A stretch of 64,000 nucleotides of DNA from Cervus elaphus (GCF_910594005.1 NC_057815.1:63130052-63194051); one strand, 5' to 3'. Shown: positions 46,466 to 59,808, numbered from the stretch's first letter. Numbers and translations are program-made. Notes: generated by a model from the sequence alone, not told the origin.

Positions 46466-46919
46466 TGCCACTTAATTTGCCCCTAAATAGAGTAAAGAAA
46501 GGCTCTCTGTGACATGAAAACTTCTCATCCAGTCAGTCAACGATTAACAGCAAAGTACTCCTTAAAATCAATCGATCTCTTTTTTATCCTTTTTGCCTCT
46601 CAACTATTATTCTTACTCTGAATATCAAGGAGTCAGGGATGGTGATGGTGAAGGAGCAAACAGAAGATACATTCTTCAACCGTTAGTGATCTAGGTTTAG
46701 ATCTGGACTTTGCCAGTTCAGGATAATTGAACTGAAAACAAAAGCATATAATTTACACACACACATGTATATGCAAATATTCAGGTCTAGAGGGCTCAAA
46801 TCTTTAATAGATGAAAAGATGTCTAATTGTTGATAGACCATAAAAGTCAGCTGAGAAAATTAATGTGATAACACAATTATCTGGGAATAATAATCTAAGT
46901 AAGAGTCAGAGGGTTTAGA

Positions 46920-47450
46920 GATCGTCATTACTAGGTTTAAAATCCTATAATGACTTCTTATTCCGTATCACTGAGGAGAAGTTCTAAGTTATTAGGTTTA
47001 TGGTTTCTCTACAACAGTATTTTCTGCCATTCTCACTTTTACTATTTACATATCAAACAGCACATCACTCATATCTCTAGCATACCACACGTTTGTTTTA
47101 CCTTCCTTAGAGGTTTGGATCCACTATCCCAACTTTCAGGACCTCTGTACCAATACTCTCCACTGACAGATTCCTTCTTTTCATTCTGGGTTGCCTCAAC
47201 TATGATCTTCTTAGAAAGATTTATTTCTGATGGAATTGTGTCCCTTTCTCATTATATCCAGATATTAATTTCCTTAATTACAAATGATAATAGCTCAAAT
47301 TATTTGTTGATGGGTTTACTTATTCATTTTCTGTATCTTCCACCCCAAAATTAGATTCTTCTTTGTCTATCTTAAATCTCCAGTACATAGAACAATTATA
47401 ACACAAAGTCATTCAACAAAGAGTTATTGAATGTACATTTGAGGACCCAT
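46920..47450 (+). repeat. Old L2-like LINE relic, block 2 copy
   Basis: Paralogue of 5270-5810. The open frame at 46950-47354 is the same chance frame. Confidence 0.4.
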
Positions 47451-48483
47451 GGAAATGAAAGTTTGAAAAAACGTTATAGCTAATTTTATTTGATATAAGA
47501 AACATAGTGTTTGATCAGCTGTCCTGAGATGGAATGTGTTTCTCAGAGTACAATCAAGGGCCTTTGGCCTTTCCCCAGTGTTGTCATTTGTATTAATGGG
47601 GAGCCAGCCCTAAGACCTTAGAACCTGCTGTTTTGTTTTGAATTTGAACATCCTGCTAGCTCTACAATTTGAGATGCATCACTTAAAACCTTAAGCTCTC
47701 ATTCACTGATCATGTTTATCTAAGTTCATTTTTTAGAGAATTAAATGCATTAATATATCCCACATCTTTAGTTCACTACTTGGAACATAAGCTCTCTTTA
47801 TCTCTTTCTCTAAAAATAATTGACTGTATCTATACTTCTATCTTTTAGCAGTAGTATTTATGTTATCTATAAATTCTATCTATATGCATTATATATGTGT
47901 ATGTATTCATAAATATATGTGATCTTTTGTTTCTAATAATAATACTTTAAAAATTTAGCTATAAGGATAGTTATCATTATTGAAACTGAATGAGCTTTGG
48001 TGGAAATAAAAGATTATTTGGTGAAGAAATGAAAAATTCAAACCCTGAATTTGAGAAATCAGCAAGACAGGTCTAGAGGAAAGAGAAAAGATGAGTCCAA
48101 AAACAGAGGGATGGTAAGGAAGCAAGAATAGCTGTGGGAGGTGAAACGTTTGGAAGTATTGAGGTTGAAAGGAAAGAAACTCCAGAAGACTGAACTAAGA
48201 CCAAGAGTTAACGCATCAGGGACTAGAGACTGCTTTCAGAAGTCTAGAGGGGTTTGTTTGGACTTTGTTTACTTTTAGAAGAAACCTATATAGGGATGAG
48301 GAAAGTGTCTACTGGAAAGTATAACTGTATGAAAGGAACTGTGCCTTTGTTATTCTTCACTTTTCAACTCCTGGAAGCAGAAAAAAAAATGCCAAGGAGA
48401 AATGTCTATGCAGCATATACTGGCTCTGTATAAGGAAAGTACCTAGAGTTCACAAATATATTGCTAAGGCTATTCATACATAA

Positions 48484-48682
48484 GGGCTTCCCTGGTGGCT
48501 CAGATGGTAAAAAATCTGCCCTCAATGTGGGAGACCTGGGTTCCATCCCTGGGTTGGGAAGATCTCCTGAAGGACGACATGGCAACCCACTTCAGTATTC
48601 TTGCCTGGAGAATCCCCATGGAGGGAGGAGCCTTGTGGGCTGCAGTCCCTGGGGTCAGACATGACTGAGTGACTAAGCATAC
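48484..48682 (+). repeat. Bov-tA SINE
   Basis: Paralogue of 6855-7053. Confidence 0.85.
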
Positions 48683-49071
48683 AGCACACTCATACACTGG
48701 CTGAGCATATGTACAGAATTGTTTCTAGACAGCCATTTCAAGTTTGCATCCTATAAGTCCAGAAGTGGGATAAGTGTCTCTGAGGGAGGAAAACAGCTGG
48801 AACACGTGGGTTGGAGTGAGTACAGTAATAAAGCTGTGAGTGTTTATTCTTATGCCCACAAAATATGAAGTTTCTGGTGCTAGGCATATAGGAGGGAAAT
48901 CATGATCAAGTCCTAGTCTAGCAAGGGGAATAAACTAGCTGTGCTTAGGGACAAGGCAAGGCCCCAGGCTTTGTGGGAAGTTGATATCACTCAGTTCATA
49001 ATGGGATGGAGAGGCCAGCCTGGAACTCTCTGCTCACTGTGCACATCTGTTATCTCTCGCCACCTCCACAG

Positions 49072-49199
49072 CTCCTGGAAATTGTGCTAGCGATCGTCTG
49101 GCAAATCACTTTGATACAGAATTAACCCCCCCAGTGCGGGCTGCCTGGAAGACGACAGTGACTGGGCTGGTGAACACCCTGGCCCACAAATATCACTGA
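49072..49199 (+). pseudogene. Orphan globin exon 3, probable gamma-globin fossil (block 2)
   Basis: Same relic as 7446-7585, after an intact acceptor (CCACCTCCACAG). Here the ACCCCCCCAGTG region is in frame and the end still reads LAHKYH plus TGA. A T is missing earlier (GTCTGGCA for GTCTTGGCA, about 49099), so the frame is broken at a different place from the block 1 copy. The exon is 128 bases against the normal 129. No exons 1 or 2 were found upstream. Confidence 0.75.
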
Positions 49200-49944
49200 G
49201 GGCCCTGCCGGGTAGTACAGTGTCACCAAGGAAAAGCTTTATTGAATGAATAATAATAGTAACAGCAACGACGGGAGTAGCAGTAGCAGTAATGCCCTGC
49301 TAAGAGTTCTTCTCAGAGTAACTGTCCTCAGGTCTGCTTTTCTCATGTGCTTTTAAATACGTGAAAACCTTAGGGATTCTATGTTGAACTGTATTTGGGG
49401 TGGGGGGGATTGGGGAGGTTCACCATTCAGTTTTTGCATGAAGTAGAAATTTCTGCAGGAAAATTAAACAGAGCACAGAAAGGATGTGGTTGGGACATAC
49501 ACTTGGGAGAAATATATACTCATGAGTTTTTCTAGTTAAAGATATAGGAGCATTCAGGTGGTAGGGGAAGGGTATCAGGAGACAAGAACTCCTCAGGATC
49601 AGATGGTTAAGTGGGTCTGAAAAAAGACTTCAGTGAAGGCAAAGATTCTGCGTGGAGGTAGAGTAGCAAAGTGGAGATTCTTTACAGGAAAATTAGCCCA
49701 GGTCTTAAGATGGCGATGTCCAGGAAAGGATGTCCATTCTAAGAACACATTTTCTGAAAGCGGCTGGCTTGTCTCAGCCCTTTTGAAGAGAGATTCGGAT
49801 GGGAGGGGTTGGAGGTCAGAGCAGGGGAATACCTCTTTTCAAAGTCAACTTCAAAGAACTGCACATGGGTTTTACTGAAGAACTGTCTGGTTAAAGTGAA
49901 GAGAGCTGCTTGAGGAAGGCTAATTACCCCCCGCCCCCAGGACT

Positions 49945-50152
49945 CTTTTTTTTTTTTTTTTTAATTAAATATTTATTTTTATTTATTTATTTGGCTGTGC
50001 CAGGTCTTAGCTGTGGCAGACAGGATCTTTGACTTTGCACCATGCAGGAACTTTAAATGTGGCATGTAGGATCTAGTTCCCTGACCAGGGTTGGAACCTG
50101 GGGCCCCTGCATTGGTTGTCGGGAATCTTAGCCACTAGACCACCAGGGAGGG
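49945..50152 (-). repeat. CHR-like SINE
   Basis: Paralogue of 8335-8555, with a T run at its head (about 49947-49963) and a CCACTAGACCACCAGGGA end. Confidence 0.55.
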
Positions 50153-51760
50153 AATGTTAAATTGATTGTTGCTATGAGGAGACACACGTGAGCAGGCTGG
50201 CTATAGCATTTCAAGGAAAAGAGACCGTTGTAAACTGCTCAGAGTGAGGGACTGTCTAAAAAGTGTGAGAGAAAATCAGGAGTTAGAGGCAACTTTCAGA
50301 ATCATTGCCTGCTTTGCTGAAAAGATGGGCAGTTATTCCCCAACATTCAGAGCTGCAGAAGCCCCTGAGTCTGGGGCCTTACAGGGGGCACATACTCTGC
50401 TGAAGATGGGCATCAGGGCTAGAGATAGACAGTACCCAGAACCAACCCTGCAGGCCAGGCCCCAGCTGAGTGAGTGATTTTCCTGGCTGTGGTCATAGTT
50501 TCCTCTTCTTTCTTTTATTTCTCTGACCTCTTTTCTTGAAGCAAATCCTTTTGACATTAATCCAAACTACTTTATTCTCTGTACCAAAGTGCTCACATAA
50601 ATCAGTGCTCACAGATTATCCACTCTGTCATGGTAAACCAGCTTCCAGAAACAGAATTTTTTTATCCACATTTTACATTGAAGTCTTTTCCAGGCTGAAT
50701 AGATAAAAGTGTCTCACTATATCAAATAGACAGAAAGGATTTATTTTCTAATAGTAGAAATTTGGCTATTAATACAGTATGTTGGGTTGAACTCTAAATT
50801 TTAGAGTCCCTCTATAAATACACATGAAAACTATTTTTATTATATGTACATATATTTGTAAGAGTGATCTCAGAGAGAAACAAACCAGCTTTCTGGAGGT
50901 CAAAATGTGGGAGCAACAAATTCTGAGATAAAATGAATCATTCCCTCTCCCACTAGAAATGTGTCTTTTCCAGTCTTGTAAATGCTTATTTGGATGCATC
51001 AGAACAAAGTACCTTAGATCACAGTGGCAGTGGTGTGTGGAGTACTGTCAGTGAGGGTTGCCTCTGACTGATTAGATACAAAGAAAAGCCACACTCGGCC
51101 AGGAGTGTGGACCCAGCACATGAGACAACTCGGTTCATCCAGAGCCACTGCCAAGGAGAATTCTAATACTCTCTTCATTAAACACAGAAGCACCTATTCC
51201 CCAATATTCAATAGTGTGTTCTCTGATATGAATGCATATATACATGTCCTGGCCAGAGACACTTTCCATATAATCAGAGTGAAAAAAATTATTCAGACAA
51301 GTTCACCTATTACTGATAGAACTCAGTAACAAAGGGGTGATGTTCAGTTCTTCTCTAAATTACCCAGTTCTTACCTATCTTGTTTCTAAATTGATGCTGG
51401 ATTAGGATCATTTTTACTTGGTTACAAGAAATACAAAATATGAGCCCCATATAAGCTTTAGGAGCATTGGTAACCCAAGAAGAGCTGTGGCTTCTTCTAT
51501 TAATATACCCTGGCTGAACAGCAGAACCGTGTCTTGTAAACACCTGACACAGTGCTCACCAGAGTTCTAAACGTTGCTCTTCCTAACTCTAGCTATGCTT
51601 CATGGTCAGCCTACTGGTCACTTCAGGAAGGGTGGTGGGGAGCTTGAGATATGAATTGCACAGTAGAGGGTGGGGGGAAAACAGTAGAGTATCCCTGATA
51701 GAGCCACCAACACTATCAGAGACACAAATGTCCATCTTGCTGACCCTCCCTTGCCCAAGT

Positions 51761-51853
51761 CCCACCCCTGGTGGTAGCTCCCCACCTTTGACCAATAGTC
51801 TCATTTTATTGGGGGAAGGAAGGACCTGGGGACAGGAGATGAGGAATAAAAGG
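51761..51853 (+). promoter_or_regulatory. HBE2: eta-type globin promoter, block 2
   Basis: CCCACCCC (51761-51768), CCAAT (51792-51796) and AATAAAAGG (51845-51853), matching the block 1 promoter throughout. Confidence 0.8.
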
Positions 51854-51922
51854 CCACGCAGTGAAGAAGCAGCACAGACTTGCTTCTGGCCCGTTAGGCT
51901 CACCAGTAAGCTCCCAGACACC

Positions 51923-53336
51923 ATGGTGCATTTTACTACCGAGGAGAAGGCTGCTGTTGCTAGCCTGTGGGCCAAGGTGAATGTGGAGGTGGTCGGCGGT
52001 GAGAGCCTGGCAAGGTAAGCACTGGACACAGGTTGGACAGGATGTAGAAAGGCAGAAAGTGTTCCAGAAAAGAGGGGCTGGTTAGCTTTCTTACATACTC
52101 TGACTTCTCATCTGTTCTGTGACTATGATCATCCCATAGGCTCCTGATCGTCTACCCATGGACCCAGAGGTTCTTTGACAGTTTTGGTAACTTATACTCT
52201 GAATCTGCCATAATGGGCAACCCCAAGGTCAAGGCCCATGGCAGGAAGGTGCTGAACTCCTTTGGAGATGCCACTAAGCACATGGATGACCTCAAGGGCA
52301 CCTTTGCAGATCTAAGCGAGCTGCACTGTGACAAGTTGCACGTGGATCCCGAGAACTTCCGGGTGAGTTCTGGGCATGTCTGTGCTTTGTTCTTTCATCC
52401 AGGTGTCTGTGCTGCCCTTATAATAGTGAACACTGACTTAAGTCTTGTGCTATAGAAGTATTTTTTGGAGGTAATATTTCAGAGAAAGGCTTGATTTTGA
52501 TAGATTGTTCCATAGGTCAAAGGTAAGACCAAGTAATTACTCTATGACTAGTGGAGGTCAGTGGTCATCTGATAATTCTGAAAAAAGAAAAAAATGTTGT
52601 GAAGAACACTAACCTAACTTGAGCTATGTGTTTTGGCTTGGAGAATACAAACTGAGCCAAGCAAAAGAATATCTTGCCTTTGATAATTGAAATTTTTGAT
52701 GAAAATTGATGAATACATTTCTTTATGATTTTTGAGTTTTGAATCAGGACTAAACAGGGCAAAATAAGAGCAACTTTTCATGATTTGTGCCTCCTCCTCT
52801 CATCTCTAGCAAAGATGAAATGTTTTTGTATACAAGGTTTTGGATTCTTTGTTCAATGGATGTCCAAACAATCTGAATGTGTGTAATATCTGAAGACACA
52901 ATATGCATATCAAGTCCCCTTTCAGCACTATAAGTTAACTTTTAAAATAAAGGAGAGAAGTAATCCATAGCAATGCTCTGGGGTTGGAAGTTGACAGAGA
53001 AAATGGGAGAAGGATATAACACAGTAGGGGTTCAGACTGGGAGTCACTGAAGCCAATGTCAGGTCTGTAATGATGCACTTTTGTGGGAACATGGCCTTGA
53101 AAGCTGCTCAACCTCTTATGAAGAAGGAAATGGATGTTGCATCTATTTGCTGGAAGGGCAGTCTGAGACCTTCTCTTCATTATGTACTATCTTCTTTTTA
53201 TTCCCAGCTCCTAGGCAACATGATATTGATTGTTTTGGCAACCCACTTCAGCAAGGAATTTACCCCGCAGATGCAGGCTGCCTGGCAGAAGCTGGCAAAT
53301 GCTGTGGCTAATGCTCTGGCCCACAAGTACCACTAG
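51923..53336 (+). CDS. HBE2: eta-type (second epsilon) embryonic globin, intact, block 2
   Basis: Near-twin of the gene at 10307. Exons are 51923-52014, 52140-52362 and 53208-53336; 147 residues; GT-AG introns of 125 and 845 bases. It differs from its twin at two residues that I can see (GDATKHM for GDAIKHM; KLANAVA for KLTNAVA). Distal and proximal histidines and the HKYH end are kept, and Val sits at residue 22. Exon 1 and intron 1 are identical to the twin, whereas more distant flanks differ clearly, which suggests gene conversion. With the epsilon copy of this block dead, this is the only intact embryonic gene of block 2. Expression is inferred; the symbol follows my recollection of cow naming. 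Confidence 0.92.
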
Positions 53337-53449
53337 TTGCCTGGCCAACCATGTGGGTGCCTATCTGAGGGCCCAGTGTCCCAGCAGTTCATCTCCTGAA
53401 GACGGAGAGAGCTCTGATTCCAGACACAACTCCAATATAATACAAATGA

Positions 53450-53455
53450 AATAAA
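53450..53455 (+). terminator. HBE2: eta-type poly(A) signal, block 2
   Basis: AATAAA in ATGAAATAAAAGTCAGGG, 114 bases past the stop. Confidence 0.8.
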
Positions 53456-53927
53456 AGTCAGGGTCTATAATGAATGGCTCTGTATTTTCTCTTTGTTTTT
53501 ATCTTTTATAAGTTGATTCAAAAAAAAAAAAAAAAAGCATTCCTATTGGACCTGGGAATACTGGAGATTGAGAGTTTGGGAAGGTTATAGAAGGAACCCT
53601 AACAAGATTCTGTAAAAGTGATTTCAGTGGGTAGTTAATCTAGGAGGGGAAATTAGACTCCTGAAATGGAGAAGGTCTTTAGAAAAAGGAAAGAAATGAA
53701 GTTACTCCTGAGAGATGCAAAATGATTGTTAACAGTGAGCTGTTAGGACACAAAGTAAGGGACCTGTATAGTCTGTTATTTGTATAAATACTGGATAGAG
53801 CTCTTTCTGGACCACTTTTATTTAATATGAGTCATATTTTTAGTAGCTATAAGTGCAATGAAGATGGTATTTTTAGACACCCAGTCAAGGGCTCTGCTCT
53901 TAACTTTTTCCTTGCATCTTCAATGGT

Positions 53928-54046
53928 GCATGCTTAGTCGCTTCAGTCATGTCTGACTCTGCCACCCCATGGACTATAACCTGCCAGGTTACAGTACCTG
54001 TCCATGGGATTCTCTGGGCAATGATACTGGCGTGGGCTGCCATGCC
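53928..54046 (-). repeat. Bov-tA SINE, block 2 only
   Basis: Reverse SINE flanked by ATGGT on both sides (53923-53927 and 54047-54051). Block 1 has an uninterrupted CAATGGTACAAATGC at about 12297-12310. Confidence 0.75.
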
Positions 54047-54242
54047 ATGGTACTAATGCTATATTACATGTGAGCTCTGCGACCTGGAACACATTTTTAA
54101 TTCTATCAAGCCTTTGACAGAGGTAAAGGCCATTTATGAGGAAATATGACAAATTCAAGATCCATCCTGTCAGGTCCAATTCAAGGAAGATAAATTGGCT
54201 CTTTAAGAACAGTGGGGTAATATAAAATTATAGAATCTGCCA

Positions 54243-54345
54243 GAGTCCAGAAGAGAAGGAAATGGCAACCCACTCAAGTCCTCTTGCCTGGAGAATCCCA
54301 TGGACAGAGGAGCCTGACAGGCTGCAGTCCATGGGGTTGCAGAGT
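54243..54345 (+). repeat. Bov-A SINE monomer abutting BovB
   Basis: Forward GAAATGGCAACCCACTC to GTCCATGGGGTTGCAGAGTC, joined directly to reverse BovB sequence. Confidence 0.7.
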
Positions 54346-57300
54346 CATAAAAACCATAACTTTGATGAGACAGACCTTTGTTGGCAAAGTAATGTCACTG
54401 CTTTCTAATATGCTGTCTAGGTTGGTCATAACTTTTCTCCTAAGGAGTAAGGGTCTTTTAATTTCATGGCTGCAGTCACCATCGACAGTGATTTTGGAGC
54501 CCCCCAAAATAAAGTCTCTCACTGTTTCCACTGTTTCTCCATCTATTTGCCATGAAATGATGGGACCAGATGCCATGATCTCAGTTTTCTGAATGCTGAG
54601 TTTTAAACCAACTTTTTCACTCTCCTCTTTCACTTTCCTCAAGAGGCTCTTTAGTTCATCATCATTTTCTGCCATAAGGGTGAGGTCATCTGCATATCTG
54701 AGGCTATTGATATTTCTCCTGGCAATCCCCATTCCAGCTTGTGCTTCTTCCAGTCCAGGATTTCTCATGGTGTACTACTCTGCATAGAAGTTAAATAAGC
54801 AGGGTGACAATATACAGCCTTGAAGTACTCCTTTCCTGATTTGGAACCAGTCTATCGTTCTGTGTTGAGTTCTAACTGTTGCTTCTTCACCTGCATACAG
54901 ATTTCTCAGGAGACAGGTCAGGTGGTATGGAATTCTCATCTTCTTAAGAATTTTCCACAGTTTGTTGTGATCCACACAGACAAAGGCTTTGACACAGTCA
55001 ATAAAGCAGAAATAGATGCTTCTCTTGAACTCTCTCGCTTTTTTTGATGATCAAATAGATGTTGGCAATTTGATCTCTGGTTTCTCCGCCTTTTCTAAAT
55101 CCAGCTTGAACACCTGGAAGTTCACAGTTCATATGCTGTCGAAGACTGGCTTCGAGAATTTTGAGCATTACTTTACTAGGGTGTGAGATGAGTGCAATTT
55201 TGCGGTCATTTTTAACACTCTTTGGCATTGTCTTTCTTTGGGATTGGAATGAAAACTGACCTTTTCCAGTCCCGTGGCCACTGCTGAGCTTCCAAATTTG
55301 CTGGCATATTGAGTGCAGCACTTTCACAGCATCATCTTTTAGGATTTGAAATAGCTCAACTGGAATTCCATCATCTCCACTAGCTTTGTTTGTAGTGATA
55401 CTTCCTAAGGTCCACTTGACTTCGCATTCAGGATGTCTGGCTCTAGGTGAGGGGTCACAGCATGGTGGTTATCTGGGTCATGAAGATCTTTTTTTGTCTA
55501 GTTCTTCTGTGTATTCTTGCCACCTCTTCTTAATATCTTCTGCTTCTGTTAGATCCATACCATTTCTGTCCTTTATTGTGCCCATATTTTCATGAAATGT
55601 TCCCTTGGTATCTCTAATTTTCTTGAAGAAATCTCTAGTTTTTCCCATTCTATTGTTTTCCTCTATTTCTTTGCATTGATCACTGAGTAAGGCTTTCTTA
55701 TCTCTCTTTGATAGTCTTTGGAACTCTGCATTCAAAGGGGTATATCTTTCCTTTTCTCCTCTGCCTTTTGCTTCTCTTCTTTTCACAGCTATTTGTAAGG
55801 CCTCTTAGACAATCATTTTGCCTTTTTGCATTTATTTTTCTTGGGAATGGTCTTGATCACTGCCTTCTGTACAATGTCACGATACTCTGCCCATAGTTCT
55901 TCAGGCACTCTGTCTCTCAGATCTAATCCCTTGAATCTATTTCTCACTTCCACTGTATAATTGTAAAGGATTTGATGTAGGTCATGTCTGAATGGTCTAG
56001 TGGTTTTCCCTGCTTTCTTCAATTTAAGTCTGAATTTGCCAATAAGGTGTTCATGATCTGAGCCACAGTCAACTCCCTGTCTTGTTTTTGCTGACTGTAT
56101 AGGGCTTCCCCATCTTTGACTGCAAAGAATATAATCAATCTGATTTTGGTGTTGACCATCTGGTGATGTCCATGTATAGAGTCTTCTCTTATGTTGTTGG
56201 AAGAGGGTGTTTGCCATGACCAGTGCATTCTCTTTGCAGGACTCTATTAGCCTTTGCCCTGCTTCTTTCTGTACTCCAAGGCCAAATTTGCCTGTTACTC
56301 TTGCTGTTTCTTGACTTCCTACTTTTGCATTCCAGTCCCCTATAATGAAAAGGACATCTTTTTGGGGTATTATTTCTAGAAGGTCTTGTAGGTCTTCATA
56401 GAACTATTCAACTTTAGCTTCTTCAGCATTACTGGTGGGGTATGATGGCTACTGCATTTCTTCTAAGGGATTCTCTGAGTTAAATTCACCCTCTCCAGTC
56501 CATTTTAGTTCATTGATTCCTAAAATACCAGTGTTCATGCTTGCCATCTCCTGTTTGTCCACTTCCAATTTGCCCCTGATTCATGGACCTAGCATTCCAG
56601 TTTCCCATGCTATATTGCTCTTTACAGCATTGGGCTTTACTTCCATCACCAGTCACATCCACAGCTGGGCGTTGTTTTTGCTGTGTCTCCATCTCTTCAT
56701 TCTTTCTGGAATTATTCTCCACTCTTCTCCAGTAGCATATTGGGCACCTACCGACCTGGGGAGTTCATCTTTCATTTTTATACCTTTTTTCCTTTTCATA
56801 CTGTTCATAGGGCTCTCAAGGCAAGAATACTGAAGTGGTTTGCCATTCCCTTCTCCAGTGGACCACTTTTTGTCAGAAATCTCCACCATGACCCATCCAT
56901 TTTGGATCATGCCTTCTACATGGCATGGCTCATAGTTTCATTGAGTTAGGCAAGGCTGTGGTCCATGTGATCAGATTGATTAGTTTTCTATGATTGTGGT
57001 TTTCAGTCTGTCTGCCTTCTGATGGAGAAGGACAAGAGGCTTATGGAAGCTTCCTGATTTGAAAGACTGACTGAGGGGAAAACTGGGTCTTGTTCTAATG
57101 GCAGGGCCACGTTCAGTAAATCTTTAATCCAATTTTCTGTTGGATCTGCAGCGTTCCCTTCCTGTTATTTGACCTGAGGCCAAACAATGGTGGAGGTAAT
57201 GAATATAATGGCGACCTCCTTCAAAATGTCCCCTGAACGCACTACTACGCTCAGTGCTGCCAATCCTGCAGCAGGCCCCCACTGACCCACACCTACACCG

Positions 57301-57788
57301 GCAACTTTTGGACACTCAGGGGCAAGTCTGGGGTAATCTCTTGTAGGGTCACTGCTCCTTTCTTCTGGGTCCTGGCATGCACAAGGTTTTGTTTGTGCCC
57401 TCCAAGGGTCTTTCTGTGTACGTTCTGGTGGCTCTATGGTGGGGTTAATGGTGACCTCCTCCAAGAGGGCTTATGCCATACCCAGATCTACAGCACCCAG
57501 AGTCCCTGCCCCTGATCAGTCCACTGCTGACCCATACCTCCACAGGAGATGCTCAAACACAGTTCTGTCTCAGTCTCTGTGGGGTCCCTGGGTCCTGGCA
57601 CGCACAAGGTGTGTGAGCCCTCTGAGCATCTCTGATGGGTATGGGGTTGATTCTAAATGTGATTTCACCCTTCCTACAGTCTTGCTGGGGGCTTCTCCTT
57701 TGCTCTTGGATGTGGGGTATCTCCTCACAGTCGCTCCAGTGCCACGCTGCCAAAGCTCCAGAGCTGCGCAGCTGCCGCACTTTATCAC
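54346..57788 (-). mobile_element. BovB LINE, almost complete 5' end, 3' end missing
   Basis: Reverse-strand BovB of about 3.4 kb. From its 5' side: a GC-rich leader (57788 to about 56950), an N-terminal part with GNWNARSMNQG (about 56600), an endonuclease end with TWTSPDGQHQNQIDYILCSQ (about 56150), then KKRWQEYTEELDKK, QIWKLSSGHGTGKGQFSF and RYADDLTLMAEN of the reverse transcriptase. Stops and frameshifts are spread throughout, so it is inactive. The last 450 or so bases seen in the other copies, including the terminal CTGAACTGAACTGA tail, are absent. Confidence 0.88.
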
Positions 57789-57792
57789 TCAC

Positions 57793-58852
57793 TAAGTCAG
57801 TCAGTTCAGTTGCTCAGTTCTGTCCGACTCTTTGCGACCCCATGAATCACAGCATGCCAGGCCTCCCTGTCCATCACCAACTCCCGGAGTTTCTCAAATT
57901 CATGCCCACAGAGTCGGTGATGCCATCCAGCCATCTCATCCTCTGTCGTCCCCTCTCCTCCTGCCCTCAATCCCTCCCAGCATCAGGGTCTTTCCCAATG
58001 AGTAAACTCTTCGCATGAGGTGGCCAAAGTACTGGAGTTTCAGCTTCAGCATCAGTCCTTTCAATGAACACCCAGGAATGATCTCCTTTAGGATGGACTG
58101 GTTGGATCTCCTTGCAGTCCAAGGGACTCTCAAGAGTCTTCTTCAACACCACAGTTCAAAAGCATCAATTTTTTGGCACTCAGCTTTCTTCACAGTCCAA
58201 CTCTCACATCCATGCATGACCACTGGAAAAACCATAGCCTTGACCAGAAGGACATTTGTTGGCAAAGTAATGTCTCTGCTTTTTAATGTGCTATCTAGTT
58301 TGGTTATAACTTTCCTTCCAAGGAGTAAGTGTCTTTTAATTTCATGGCTGAAGTCACCATCTGCACTGATTTTGGAGCCCAAAAAAATAAAGTCTGACAC
58401 TGCTTCCACTATTTCCCCATCTATTTCCCACGAAGTGATGGGACCAGATGCCATGATCTTAGTTTTCTGAATGTTAAGCTTTAAGCCAACTTTTTCACTC
58501 TCCTCTTTCACTTTCATCAAGAGACTTTTTAGTTCCTCTTCACTTTCTGCCATAAGGGTGGTGTCATCTGCATATCTGAGGTTATTGATATTTCTCCCGG
58601 CAATCTTGATTCCAGTTTGTGCTTCATCCAGCCCAGCGTTTCTCATGATGTACTCTGCACATAAGTTAAATAAGCAGGGTGACAATTTACAGCCTTGACG
58701 TACTCTCCTATTTGGAACCAGTCTGTTGTTCCATGTCCAGTTCTAACTGTTGCTTCCTGACCTGCATATAGGTTTCTCGAGAGGTGGGTCAAGTGGTCTG
58801 GTATTCCCATCTCTTTCAGAATTTTCCACAGTTTATTGCGATCCACATCTCT
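57793..58852 (-). mobile_element. BovB LINE, 5'-truncated, head-to-tail with the previous copy
   Basis: Reverse-strand BovB with an intact 3' tail at 57793-57810 and a long open frame (58143-58685) containing NLRYADDTTLMAES and GCESWTVKKAECQKIDAF. Its 3' tail meets the 5' leader of the copy at 54346-57788. The upstream half is missing. Confidence 0.9.
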
Positions 58853-58854
58853 TC

Positions 58855-59808
58855 CCTTCCAGCTATCCTGGAATATATTTGTATATAATTGTAGTATTAT
58901 TTTGAGTTGAGGACAGTGAAAATTACTTTGAATCTTCATTCCTGGGTCCAATTCCACTTTTTTGTTTTTTCCCCCCTGAGGATCTCAGCTATGAAAATTT
59001 CTGCACTTTTTGTTTTCCCAGAAACCTTGTCAGACTTTATCAGGCTGAATAAGTAAATCTTGTTTGTAATTCCTCTGCATTCTCTCTATAGTCATATCAT
59101 AGCTATATTTTTCTTTATTTCTCATTTAATTTTTCCCTATAAAATCCATGTTCATTAAGTCTATTTCAGTAGTTGGTAGAAGACATCATTTCTTCTTTTT
59201 CACTTACTTAATGGGCATTTATTTCAAAGAAAGGATGGGGAGAAATAGAATTCTGTGACCGAAAGTATTTATACAAGGAGAAAGAAAGCAAGTTAAATCT
59301 ATGACAAAATAGTTATTCATTCCAACCTCTTATGAATATTTTTAGAAACAAAGTGTAGCTCCCTGTAGAAACAGTTTGATAAATTTTTTGCTTTCTGAGT
59401 CTTACTTTCTGTAAGTAATTCTGCAGTTCATAGGTTTAAACTGTAATTCATAGATTTAAACTGTAAGAGACACATTGTACAATATCATACTAAAATATTG
59501 ACACATAAATAAGACTGGGAATAAATTTGTAGAAGCAATTGATGAAGGAAATCAATTTGGGAAATAAGAACAGGGAGAGCAGAGTTTCTGAGTCTAGACA
59601 CACTGGATCAGCCAATCACAGATGAAGGTCACTGAGGAACAAGAATGTGTCTTACTTTCCCCCAAACTAATGACCTTGCATTATGTCCTGGGCTAATCTG
59701 CTTTCAGAAGTAGGGAGGACAGGAAGCTGGGCAGGGTTCAAAGAAAGAGCAGGTCCCTGCTGCTTATACTTGCTTCTGACACAGCTTGCAACTACACAAA
59801 CAGGCATT
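58855..59808. other. 5' flank of hybrid pseudogene, third copy of a delta-type flank
   Basis: Aligns with 14795-15746 and 62130-63095, including GATCAGCCAATCACAGATGA at about 59608. Promoter boxes are weakened: CCAAT reads CTAAT (about 59693) and the TATA site reads TTCAAAGAAAG (about 59737). Confidence 0.7.

Noticed and set aside
51602..52018. 138-residue forward frame through the eta promoter and exon 1
   Set aside because: It merely extends exon 1 upstream through the CCAAT and TATA boxes; the globin start at 51923 is the true one.
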